A stretch of 64,000 bases of DNA, taken from CAYMJV01 sp964390545. GTDB lineage: Bacteria > Desulfobacterota > BSN033 > UBA1163. The notes under the pieces are model-generated. The model did no database searches and was not told the origin of the DNA. It worked only from the letters and a program-made list of their open reading frames with translations. The stretch spans positions 42,148 to 106,147 of the forward strand of contig CAYMJV010000001.1 in NCBI GenBank assembly GCA_964390545.1, read 5' to 3'. Positions 43,026 to 50,986 of the stretch are shown piece by piece (position 1 is the first letter of the stretch; each line of letters begins with the position of its first letter). Both the position numbers and the translations under genes were made by a program.

Positions 43026-43916
43026 TCATTTGTCTTCCCTCTTTCTCTCCCATCTCCGATGGATCCAAATCCATTGATCAGGATACTGAAGGATCATCGA
43101 TTCAAGCACACGGGTAAAGCGTTGCATATTGATCTCTACATCTTTATTCATATCTCCTGTAAGGACCAGTTCAATCGGATCTTTGACCAATAGACGATGC
43201 TTTTGAAATCCATTGCGAATCATGAAGACCGGTACCACCGGAGCACCGCTTCTGATGGCCATCACTGCCAGGCCAGGGGTGGTCGGTGCCTTTTTCCCGA
43301 AGAATTCAACCCAGACGGCTCTGCTTCGTTTGGCCCTCTGATCAATCATGATTCCAACCAGCCGGTTTTCTGAAAGGGCATGAACCACTTTCTGGGTTGC
43401 ATTTTCAGGAGAAATGAGGTGGAGACCTGCTTTATCTCTGATCTCTGCAATGAAGCGATACAATCGCTCATTCCGTTTAATGGGTTTGGCAACGGCCAGG
43501 ACCGGATTCCCGATTACCTTCGCCATGAACCCCATCAATTCCCAATTCCCAAAGTGGCCAATGAGCAGAAGACCCCCTTTCTTCTTCTCTAGAAGTTTCA
43601 GTGCCTCTTCGAGCCCCTCCACGCTCACCTTTCTTTTATAGGTCTCCGTATCCATCCCCAGAATCCGGAAAAACTCAATGACCATCATCCCCATGTGCTG
43701 GAAGTTCCTTTTAGCAATGGACCGTCTCTCCTCTTCGGATTTCTCCTGACCGAACGCAATGCGTAGATTCTGAAGGGCCACGTTGCGATGTTCCCAATCT
43801 AAATAGTAAGCGGCATTTCCCATCTGTCTCCCCACCCAGAGAGCAAAACTCTCAGGGAAAAGATTGATGAGAAAGCTGAATCCCTTGAGAAGTAAGTATA
43901 TGAAATAGCCAACCAT
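43026..43916 (-). CDS. Lysophospholipid/lipid A acyltransferase (LpxL/HtrB family)
   Basis: This 296-residue protein has the LpxL/LABLAT pattern. An N-terminal hydrophobic segment is followed by the H-x4-E/D catalytic motif GHFGNWELMGFM, then MIDQRAKRSRAVWVEFFGK with conserved residues, and VPVFMIRNG. It adds a late acyl chain to lipid A or another glycolipid at the inner membrane. It belongs to the LPS block. Whether it adds the lauroyl or myristoyl chain cannot be told. Confidence 0.9.
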   Translation of the reverse strand: MVGYFIYLLLKGFSFLINLFPESFALWVGRQMGNAAYYLDWEHRNVALQNLRIAFGQEKSEEERRSIAKRNFQHMGMMVIEFFRILGMDTETYKRKVSVEGLEEALKLLEKKKGGLLLIGHFGNWELMGFMAKVIGNPVLAVAKPIKRNERLYRFIAEIRDKAGLHLISPENATQKVVHALSENRLVGIMIDQRAKRSRAVWVEFFGKKAPTTPGLAVMAIRSGAPVVPVFMIRNGFQKHRLLVKDPIELVLTGDMNKDVEINMQRFTRVLESMILQYPDQWIWIHRRWERKREDK

Positions 43917-43984
43917 TTTCTATTTCAGATTTCGGATTGAATAATTCTCAATTCGAAATTCCGCACCCCGCATTCCGTATTTGA

Positions 43985-44164
43985 TTACTCTTCTCCTTTA
44001 TAAGGCAGGGCTTCATCGATCAACATGACAGGGATATCATCTTTGATCTGGTAGACAAGGCGACAAGATTTGCAGATCAGTCCGTCTCCTGCCCTGTTTA
44101 AGAAAATCTCCCCCTTACATTTAGGACACGCTAAAATCTCCAAGAGTTCTTTGCTGAGAGCCAT
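43985..44164 (-). CDS. Trm112/YcaR family small zinc protein
   Basis: This 59-residue protein reads MALSKELLEILACPKCKG at its start and has a second pair ICKSC, forming a four-cysteine zinc site. The C-terminus KDDIPVMLIDEA is the family signature. The ribosome site GGGAGGATAAAAG precedes the ATG at 44164. In proteobacteria the gene is often next to lpxK or kds genes, in keeping with its place in this LPS block. Confidence 0.92.
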   Translation of the reverse strand: MALSKELLEILACPKCKGEIFLNRAGDGLICKSCRLVYQIKDDIPVMLIDEALPYKGEE

Positions 44165-44408
44165 CTTTTATCCTCCCTGGTTACGAGATAAAAAGGCCTG
44201 GTTTAGAGGCTAGGGTAACCACGCCCGTTTTGTCCAACGGTTCGGGTTTGCCAACGTTTCTCGTTGTCGAAGCCCGTATCGGCACTCGTCAATCGATAGT
44301 GGATATTCGAGCTTCATTTTGTACGGGCTTCCTGCTTCGATTCCAGCGTCGTCACCCATAACTATTCGACTATCCACTTAAACGGGCTTCATAACCGTGG
44401 CCCATCGT
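44165..44408. other. Gene-free gap with repeated GCCCGT words
   Basis: No gene is seen. GAAGCCCGT and ACGGGCTTC recur in direct and inverted order at about 44213, 44262, 44323 and 44383. Ends like GGTAACCACGCCCG and a partial complement near 44383-44405 suggest a decayed inverted-repeat element. No promoter stands out. Confidence 0.4.
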
Positions 44409-44996
44409 TTATTTGAAACCCATTCCTTCTCGCTGAAGGATCCACTGAACGGCCTCGTAGAGATCCGATGCAACATGATCCGGCTTCACCTTCCATTGAT
44501 CTCTGCAATATTCCCATTCCCCTTTTCCATATCCCGTGAGGACCAGAATCCCCTTGGCTCCGATCCGACGGGCAAATTCAAGCTCAGCACCTCGATCTCC
44601 GATAACATAGCTCTTTGAACAATCGACATCCAACTCCTTCACTGCTGTTTCGACCAATCCTGTGTCCGGCTTCCGACACCGGCACTTTTGTCGATAGGGG
44701 GGTGCTCCCGCATCCGGATGATGGGGACAGTAATAGATGCCATCCAGGCGGGCCCCCTCTTTTCTTAAAAGGTCTTCCATCCGTTGGTGCACCAGATGAA
44801 GAAGCGATTCCGAGAAATAACCTCTCGCCACTCCGGATTGGTTGGTGGTGACAACAGCCTTGAACCCATGCTCGTTCAATAACCGAATGGCCTCCCCCAC
44901 CCTGGGAAGGAGGACAAATCGATCCAGGTGGTTGACATACCCTACCTCTTCATTGAGGGTTCCATCACGATCAAGAAAAACTGCCCTATTTGCCAT
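44409..44996 (-). CDS. gmhB: D-glycero-D-manno-heptose 1,7-bisphosphate 7-phosphatase
   Basis: This 195-residue HAD phosphatase has motif I FLDRDGTLN, motif II TTNQSGVARG and motif IV VIGDRGAELEFA. The zinc-loop cysteines typical of GmhB appear in CPHHPDAG and CRCRKPDTG. It dephosphorylates heptose bisphosphate in the ADP-heptose path to the LPS core. Other heptose genes are not in the window. Confidence 0.93.
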   Translation of the reverse strand: MANRAVFLDRDGTLNEEVGYVNHLDRFVLLPRVGEAIRLLNEHGFKAVVTTNQSGVARGYFSESLLHLVHQRMEDLLRKEGARLDGIYYCPHHPDAGAPPYRQKCRCRKPDTGLVETAVKELDVDCSKSYVIGDRGAELEFARRIGAKGILVLTGYGKGEWEYCRDQWKVKPDHVASDLYEAVQWILQREGMGFK

Positions 44997-45006
44997 GAAC
45001 TCCTAA

Positions 45007-45050
45007 TAATCCCCTCCAACCCCCCTTTAGCAAAGGGGGGAGAGGGGGGA
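45007..45050. repeat. C-rich/G-rich hairpin (second copy of the 30029 family)
   Basis: AATCCCCTCCAACCCCCC pairs with GGGGGGAGAGGGGGGATT around TTTAGCAAA. The layout matches 30029-30073. It separates lpxH from gmhB. Confidence 0.6.
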
Positions 45051-45088
45051 TTTCTCCTTATCTCCTCATCTCCCCATCTCCCTATCTC

Positions 45089-45859
45089 TCATTCGATAAA
45101 TCGGCTCAATTCAAAACGGTCAGGGGGAGTGAATCGCAAAAAAGACCGATGGGTCCGCCAGTCCCCCACATTGAAATAGCGGCATCTCCTCCCATCGAAC
45201 CATTCTTCTTCGTCTTCTGGAAAATGGGAATGACCGAGGATGACGATTTCAAATCCCTCCATGAACTTCCGATGAGCGAAGGCCTTAAAACCCGGAGGCG
45301 GATGAGAAGGTTGTCCCATGTGGTACTTCTGGTAGCTCATCTGGCTTAGCCATTGGGCGACGTGGCGGGAGAGTCGCGGACCTGCCCATTGCATGAGACC
45401 ATAGGTCCACCGGTTCTTCAGCACCCTTCGAAAAGCTCGATACTTCCACTGTTTTGGATTGGATAAATCCCCGTGGCCAATGAACGTTTTCCTTCCTCCC
45501 AACCATTCCTCACTTCCAGCGGGATGAACCTCCACCTCTATCTGAAATTGTTCTGAGAAGATGGAATCGAGAAAAAAATCGTGATTCCCCTCAAAATATT
45601 TAATATGGATGCCATGGCGGGAGAGGATTTGAAGCCTTTCAAGGACAGGGAGATACTCGGTAAAGGGAAAAAAGTTCTCCTTTGATGGAACTTTCTTAAA
45701 ACCAAAGAAGAACTCGAAGAGATCGCCCAAGATCACCAGATGGCTCATTTGTTCCCTTTCCAGATCCAGGAATCTGAGAAAGGGCTCCATCTCTTCACGA
45801 TCCCTTCCGGTGAAATGGGCGTCTGAAACAAAAATCCAGTCCTTTCCGGAACGGGTCAA
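45089..45859 (-). CDS. lpxH: UDP-2,3-diacylglucosamine diphosphatase family phosphoesterase
   Basis: This calcineurin-like phosphoesterase of about 256 residues has the metal motifs SDAHF, LGDLFEF, EGNHDFF and GHSHFP. Its length and place in the lipid A block support LpxH, which makes lipid X from UDP-diacylglucosamine. The start is uncertain. A TTG at 45859 has AAGGA seven bases before it, while a GTG at 45883 would overlap the ugd stop. It probably is translationally coupled to ugd. The usual LpxH partner lpxB is absent here. Confidence 0.83.
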   Translation of the reverse strand: MTRSGKDWIFVSDAHFTGRDREEMEPFLRFLDLEREQMSHLVILGDLFEFFFGFKKVPSKENFFPFTEYLPVLERLQILSRHGIHIKYFEGNHDFFLDSIFSEQFQIEVEVHPAGSEEWLGGRKTFIGHGDLSNPKQWKYRAFRRVLKNRWTYGLMQWAGPRLSRHVAQWLSQMSYQKYHMGQPSHPPPGFKAFAHRKFMEGFEIVILGHSHFPEDEEEWFDGRRCRYFNVGDWRTHRSFLRFTPPDRFELSRFIE

Positions 45860-45869
45860 CAGGAAGTCC

Positions 45870-47168
45870 TTACCTCCCCACACCGCAATAATTGAAACCC
45901 AATCGCTTCATCTGATCCGGGTCATAGACATTTCTGAGATCGATGAAAATTGGCGTTTTTAGCAGCGTTTTGATACGTTGGAGATCGAGTCGCCGAAATT
46001 GGTTCCACTCCGTTGCAAGAACCAGGGCATCAGATCCTTTGGCCACATCGTAGGGGTCCCTCCCATACTCCACCTCAGGGAGAACGGCTTTGGCCTCATC
46101 AATGGCCGCTGGGTCAAAGGCTTTCACCTTAGCCCCCATGGCTAACAGATCTCCGATGATGACCATCGAGCTCGATTCCCTGATATCATCCGTATTGGGC
46201 TTGAAGGAGAGACCTAAAATGCCGATGGTCTTTCCTCGAAGGTCCCCCACTTTCTCTTGGATCTTCACCACCATTCTCTTCTTCTGTTCTTCATTGACCC
46301 GGATGACAGAGTCCAGTATTTTGAAAGAATATCCCCTTTCCTGAGCCATCCGCGATAAGGCACGGGTGTCTTTCGGGAAACAGGAACCACCATAACCCGG
46401 ACCCGGATGGAGAAACTTCTTCCCAATCCTTCCATCCAAGCCCATGGCCCTGGCCACATGGTGCACATCAGCCCCCATCCTTTCACAGAGATTGGCAATC
46501 TCGTTGATGAAACTCACCTTGGTTGCCAAGAAGGCGTTGGCGGCGTACTTGATCATCTCGGCTGTCTCAAGACCGGTAATCACGAAGGGCGTCTCAATGA
46601 GATAGAGGGCACTGTAAATATCTTTCATGATGGCGATGGCCTGCTCACTCTCGGCACCGATGGTCACTCGATCAGGCCGCATGAAATCTTCAATGGCGGA
46701 CCCTTCTCGCTGAAATTCAGGATTGGAGACAATGTCAAAAGCAATGGGTTGAGTCTGATGGTCTTGGATCAGCTTTTTCAGGCGACGGGCCGTTCCCACA
46801 GGAACTGTGGACTTGATGACGATCACCTTGTAGCCATTCATCGATCGGCCGATCTGTTTAGCCACCTCCTCCGCGGCCTGAAGGTCTGCGGACCCGTCCT
46901 CATGGGAAGGAGTGCCCACCGCGATGAAAACGACCAGACTCGATTTGACTCCCTCTTCGATGCTGGTGGAGAAGGAAAGCCTTCCCTCCCTCATATTCTT
47001 GACGACCAAACCCTCCAGCCCGGGTTCGTAAATGGGAATGGTCCCCTGCTTGAGAAGATTAATCTTCACTTGATCATTATCCACACAGATCAAGCTCATC
47101 CCAAATTCAGCCAAACAAGCCCCTGTTACTAACCCCACATAACCCGTTCCGATGACACAAATATTCAT
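45870..47168 (-). CDS. ugd: UDP-glucose 6-dehydrogenase
   Basis: This 432-residue enzyme opens with ICVIGTGYVGLVTGACLAE. The catalytic cysteine is in GPGYGGSCFPKDTRAL, and GLSFKPNTDDIRESSS marks the C-terminal domain. It makes UDP-glucuronate for envelope polysaccharide. Tandem ATGs at 47171 and 47168 follow GGAG; the second matches the usual N-terminus. Confidence 0.95.
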   Translation of the reverse strand: MNICVIGTGYVGLVTGACLAEFGMSLICVDNDQVKINLLKQGTIPIYEPGLEGLVVKNMREGRLSFSTSIEEGVKSSLVVFIAVGTPSHEDGSADLQAAEEVAKQIGRSMNGYKVIVIKSTVPVGTARRLKKLIQDHQTQPIAFDIVSNPEFQREGSAIEDFMRPDRVTIGAESEQAIAIMKDIYSALYLIETPFVITGLETAEMIKYAANAFLATKVSFINEIANLCERMGADVHHVARAMGLDGRIGKKFLHPGPGYGGSCFPKDTRALSRMAQERGYSFKILDSVIRVNEEQKKRMVVKIQEKVGDLRGKTIGILGLSFKPNTDDIRESSSMVIIGDLLAMGAKVKAFDPAAIDEAKAVLPEVEYGRDPYDVAKGSDALVLATEWNQFRRLDLQRIKTLLKTPIFIDLRNVYDPDQMKRLGFNYCGVGR

Positions 47169-47358
47169 CATTTACTCCGTTTCTTGGACTAATACAAACG
47201 CATTTATTTTTTGACATGAGGCCCCCTCACCCTCCCCTCTCCCCGTTGGGGAGAGGGATGGGGTGAGGGGCGAATCCGTTGAGGGTAATGAGATTTAACG
47301 CGTTTGTATTAGATGAAATGTATAATGGGTTTATGAAAATTGCAAGATAAAAAGACCT

Positions 47359-48222
47359 TCAGGCCCGCTCTGAGTAGGACGAAAGATAATCTTTCAGGGC
47401 TTCCACCCATGGCCTCAAGGTCAACCCCGTTTCTCGTTTCAACTTCTCGGTATCCAAAACGGAGTAAGCAGGGCGGACAGCCGAGTAGGCTAGTTCTTTG
47501 GAGGAAATGGGAACGACCTTTACCCCTTCTATCCCCGATAGTTTTAAAATCGTTCGAGCGTAGTGATACCAGGTACAGGAATCACTGTTAGCGACATTAA
47601 AAATCCCCCGGGCCTTCCGCTCAATCAGAAGGGCAATCGCCTGGGATAGATCGAGGGTGTAGGTAGGTGAGCCAACCTGGTCATTGACGACCGAGAGCAC
47701 GTCTTTCTCTCTGGCCTGGCGCAGGATGGAGGCAACAAAATTTTTCCCATACTTCCCATAGAGCCACTGGGTCCGGACGATTAGAGCATCCTTCACCAGT
47801 TCCTGTACATATTGTTCCCCCTTCCATTTGGAGCGACCATAGACATTGAGGGGATTGGGAGGATCCTCCTCGAGATAGGGGCTCCCTTTTCTCCCATCGA
47901 AGATGTAGTCCGTGCTGAGGGTGACGACTTTTGCTCCGCATGTCGCCGCCCCTAAGGCCACATGCTTCATCCCCTCCGCATTGGTGGCGAAGGCTTTCTT
48001 TTCATTCAATTCACATCCGTCCACATCGGTATACGCCGCCAAATGGAAGATCACGCCAGGCTCGAGATTTCTGATCTGGGTGACCGTGCTTCTTTCTTCC
48101 CGGATATCGATCTCTTCCACATCCCATCCAGTGATCTCATCCTTGGGGAAAGAGGACCGGAGCGTTTCGACCAGGTCTCTTCCCAACATCCCTTTGGCGC
48201 CAATCACTAAGATCCTTTTCAT
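47359..48222 (-). CDS. rfbD: dTDP-4-dehydrorhamnose reductase
   Basis: This 287-residue SDR enzyme has the NAD(P) motif VIGAKGMLGRDL, the family block STDYIFDGRKGSPY and the catalytic Y-x3-K in VYGRSKWKGE. It makes the last step to dTDP-L-rhamnose. Genes for the other three steps lie directly upstream on the same strand. The ATG at 48222 is preferred to a GTG at 48228. Confidence 0.94.
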   Translation of the reverse strand: MKRILVIGAKGMLGRDLVETLRSSFPKDEITGWDVEEIDIREERSTVTQIRNLEPGVIFHLAAYTDVDGCELNEKKAFATNAEGMKHVALGAATCGAKVVTLSTDYIFDGRKGSPYLEEDPPNPLNVYGRSKWKGEQYVQELVKDALIVRTQWLYGKYGKNFVASILRQAREKDVLSVVNDQVGSPTYTLDLSQAIALLIERKARGIFNVANSDSCTWYHYARTILKLSGIEGVKVVPISSKELAYSAVRPAYSVLDTEKLKRETGLTLRPWVEALKDYLSSYSERA

Positions 48223-48429
48223 TTCCACGATGAATCTAGGATATCATCCTGTTGTTTACGTGTGCAGATGGTTCCCTTGGAAAATAAATCCGAAGCACGA
48301 AATCCGAATTTCGAAACAATATCAAAATAACAAATTCAAATGTCCCAAACTTTTCTTGAGTTTTGAACATTGGAGATTCGGATTTGTTTCGAACTTCGAT
48401 ATTCGAATTTCGGATTTAAGAGGAATGCC
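48223..48429. repeat. Dispersed AATCCGAAATTCG-type repeat between rfbD and rfbB
   Basis: AAATCCGAA, CGAATTTCG and their complements recur through 48285-48420, making a loose inverted repeat of about 130 bases. Similar words occur at 43920-43980, 49450-49500 and 50095-50210, all between genes. No coding content is evident. Confidence 0.5.
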
Positions 48430-49446
48430 TTACCTATTTCCATACATCCGCTCGTAATACTGAAGGTATTCCCCTGTCTTGATCTTCCTCCACCATTCCT
48501 GATGAGTCCTGTACCACTCAACGGTCAGGTGAACCCCTTCTTCAAAAGAGACGGTGGGCTTCCATCCCAGTTCTCTCTCGATTTTGGAGAAATCCATCGC
48601 ATATCTTCGGTCGTGGCCTGGGCGGTCCTTTACAAACCGGATGAGAGAATGAGGTTTACTGAGCTGGTCCAAAACCGTCTTCACCACTTCCAAATTCGGC
48701 TTTTCACTCCGACCTCCTATGTTGTAAACTTCCCCGTCTTTCCCACGGTGAAGAACCCTATCCAATGCCCGACAGTGATCCTCTACATAGATCCAGTCCC
48801 TGACATTCATCCCGTCTCCATAAATGGGAAGTTCCTTATCTTCAATCGCATTTGAGATCAATAGAGGAATGAGTTTTTCTGGAAATTGATAGGGCCCATA
48901 ATTATTGGAACATCGTGTGATGGAAGCGGGGAGGCCATACGTGTGATAGTAGGCCCTGACTAACATATCCGCAGCAGTCTTGCTGGCCGAGTAGGGGCTG
49001 TTGGGTGCGAGAGGGGTTTCTTCAGTAAAGGCCCCTGTCTCCCCAAGGGACCCATAGACTTCGTCCGTCGAGATATGGACGATCCGGATCTTCTGTTTTG
49101 GGAAAACCTTCCGGACCGCTTCCAAAAGCACAAACGTGCCAAAGACATTTGTCTTCATAAAGGTACTGGGGTCTTCGATCGATCGATCAACATGGGATTC
49201 AGCCGCAAAGTTGACGATGGCATCCACCCCCTCCCGGATGATCGCTTCCATCTGGGGCGCCTCAGCAATATCCGTCTTGATGAAACGGTACCGAGGGGAA
49301 GAAGCAAGATCGGCGAGGTTCTCCAAATTCCCGGCATAGGTTAATTTGTCCACATTGAGGATGGAATAACTTGGATAACCCTTTAAAATATAACGAACGA
49401 AATTACTCCCAATGAACCCACAACCACCTGTTACTAAGATCTTCAT
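48430..49446 (-). CDS. rfbB: dTDP-glucose 4,6-dehydratase
   Basis: This 338-residue extended SDR enzyme has ILVTGGCGFIGSNFVRYIL at the N-terminus, HISTDEVYGSLG with active-site Asp-Glu, and the Y-x3-K motif YSASK. It dehydrates dTDP-glucose to the 4-keto-6-deoxy sugar. The genes before and after complete the rhamnose pathway. Confidence 0.96.
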   Translation of the reverse strand: MKILVTGGCGFIGSNFVRYILKGYPSYSILNVDKLTYAGNLENLADLASSPRYRFIKTDIAEAPQMEAIIREGVDAIVNFAAESHVDRSIEDPSTFMKTNVFGTFVLLEAVRKVFPKQKIRIVHISTDEVYGSLGETGAFTEETPLAPNSPYSASKTAADMLVRAYYHTYGLPASITRCSNNYGPYQFPEKLIPLLISNAIEDKELPIYGDGMNVRDWIYVEDHCRALDRVLHRGKDGEVYNIGGRSEKPNLEVVKTVLDQLSKPHSLIRFVKDRPGHDRRYAMDFSKIERELGWKPTVSFEEGVHLTVEWYRTHQEWWRKIKTGEYLQYYERMYGNR

Positions 49447-49597
49447 TGCTCGCTCCCACTCATTTCAAAATTCCAAATCCCAAATAAATTCCAAACTTTA
49501 AATTCAAATGACCCCCTCACCCCACCCTCTCCCCTTTGGGGAGAGGGCAAGGGTGAGGGGATTTTCAATTTACTGTTTGGAATTTGGTGCTTCTATT

Positions 49598-50053
49598 TCA
49601 TCCATCTTTCCTCGACCAATCATAGGGGATATCTGTTTCGTGGGGAGGAAGGCGGTATTCATCCGGTGTGCGATAGGCATAGACCTCTGTTGGGATGTTG
49701 ATGATGATGGCTTCCTCCTCGCTGATGCATTTCCACCCGTGGTAGATTCCATGGGGCACTTGAACCAACAACGAGTTATGGACTCCGATGAAGAACTCAT
49801 TGACTTCTCTTTTGGTTGGAGAGTTTTCCCGCGGATCGTAAAGCACCAGCTTGATCATTCCCTGGACGGCAACGATGTGATCTGTCTGGACTTTGTGATA
49901 ATGCCAGGCCTTCACGACCTGAGGATAGGTCGTCGTGATATAGATCTGTCCAAACTTTAGAAAAAGTTCATCGTCTGCCCTGAGGATCTCCATCACTCGT
50001 CCCCGCTCATCGGGAATCACCTTCAATGATTTCGTTCTTACACCATGTATCAT
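49598..50053 (-). CDS. dTDP-4-dehydrorhamnose 3,5-epimerase family cupin (short form)
   Basis: This 151-residue cupin has KAWHYHKVQTDHIVAVQGMI and VPHGIYHGWKCIS, both of the RmlC/WxcM-like family. It sits where rfbC is expected, between rfbA and rfbB. It is shorter than usual RmlC (about 180 residues) and lacks the common RGLHYQ motif, so a related sugar epimerase or isomerase is possible. The ATG at 50053 follows GGAGG; the longer frame is repeat-derived. Confidence 0.8.
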   Translation of the reverse strand: MIHGVRTKSLKVIPDERGRVMEILRADDELFLKFGQIYITTTYPQVVKAWHYHKVQTDHIVAVQGMIKLVLYDPRENSPTKREVNEFFIGVHNSLLVQVPHGIYHGWKCISEEEAIIINIPTEVYAYRTPDEYRLPPHETDIPYDWSRKDG

Positions 50054-50216
50054 TGCCTTGCCTCCATTCGTGCGATCTAAAATAAATCCGTCAACTAAAT
50101 TCCAAATGTCTAAGTTCAAATGTCAAATCAAATCCCAATTTCAAATGTCAAAAGTTTCGTAACTTCAAACTTTGACATTCATTTGTCATTTGGATTTTGT
50201 CATTTGACATTATCTT

Positions 50217-50945
50217 TCATGGATTGTTGGCTCCTGTCTGGGCGACCAATTGGTTTGCCCGGAGAAGGGAGTCAAATGTTCCTGCGTCGGTCCACCATCC
50301 CTCTAAGATATCCCAGGTCATCAATCCCTTTTCAATATACTGATTGTTCACATCCGTAATCTCTAACTCCCCCCGGCCGGAAGGTTTGAGGGTTTTGATG
50401 ATATCGAAAACCGCTGCATCATAGAAATAGATTCCGATCACCGCATAGGGAGATTTTGGAACCTTCGGCTTCTCCTCCACCCGGACCACCCGATCTCCTT
50501 TCAACTCCGGAACTCCAAATCGCTGGGGGTCAGGAACCTCCTTGAGCAGGATCTTCGCCCCGCCTTTCTGCTTGCGAAACGCCTTTGCAGCCTTTTGGAC
50601 ATTCTTTTCAATAAGATTATCTCCCAAGACGACGCAGATCCTGTCCCCCGCGGCGAAGAATTCTGCTAAATTCAGGGCCTCGGCAATCCCGCCCTCTCCC
50701 TCTTGATAGGTGTAGTTGATGTGTTTGAGACCAAATTCCTTTCCATTCCCTAATAACTTTAGAAAATCACCGGCACTATTTCCACCGGTGACGATGAGGA
50801 TATCGTCAATCCCTGCGTTGATGAGGGTCTGAATGGGATAGTAAATCATCGGCTTCTCATAGACTGGCAGGAGATGTTTATTGGTCACCTTTGTCAATGG
50901 ATAGAGTCGGGTCCCTAACCCCCCTGCCAAAATGACTCCCTTCAT
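50217..50945 (-). CDS. rfbA: Glucose-1-phosphate thymidylyltransferase family protein (short form)
   Basis: This 242-residue nucleotidyltransferase has the signature ILAGGLGTRLYPLTKVTNKH and the block CVVLGDNLIE. It activates glucose-1-phosphate to dTDP-glucose, first step to rhamnose. It is shorter than classical RmlA (about 290 residues) and lacks the C-terminal dimer extension. The ATG at 50945 follows GGAGGAGAAG. Confidence 0.88.
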   Translation of the reverse strand: MKGVILAGGLGTRLYPLTKVTNKHLLPVYEKPMIYYPIQTLINAGIDDILIVTGGNSAGDFLKLLGNGKEFGLKHINYTYQEGEGGIAEALNLAEFFAAGDRICVVLGDNLIEKNVQKAAKAFRKQKGGAKILLKEVPDPQRFGVPELKGDRVVRVEEKPKVPKSPYAVIGIYFYDAAVFDIIKTLKPSGRGELEITDVNNQYIEKGLMTWDILEGWWTDAGTFDSLLRANQLVAQTGANNP

Positions 50946-50986
50946 TTTCTTCTCCTCCTGTCCCTCTGTGTTCATCAGAGGAATTT

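Noticed and set aside
46407..47132. 241-residue plus-strand gene opposite ugd
   Set aside because: It is antisense to a well-supported enzyme and lacks any family pattern.
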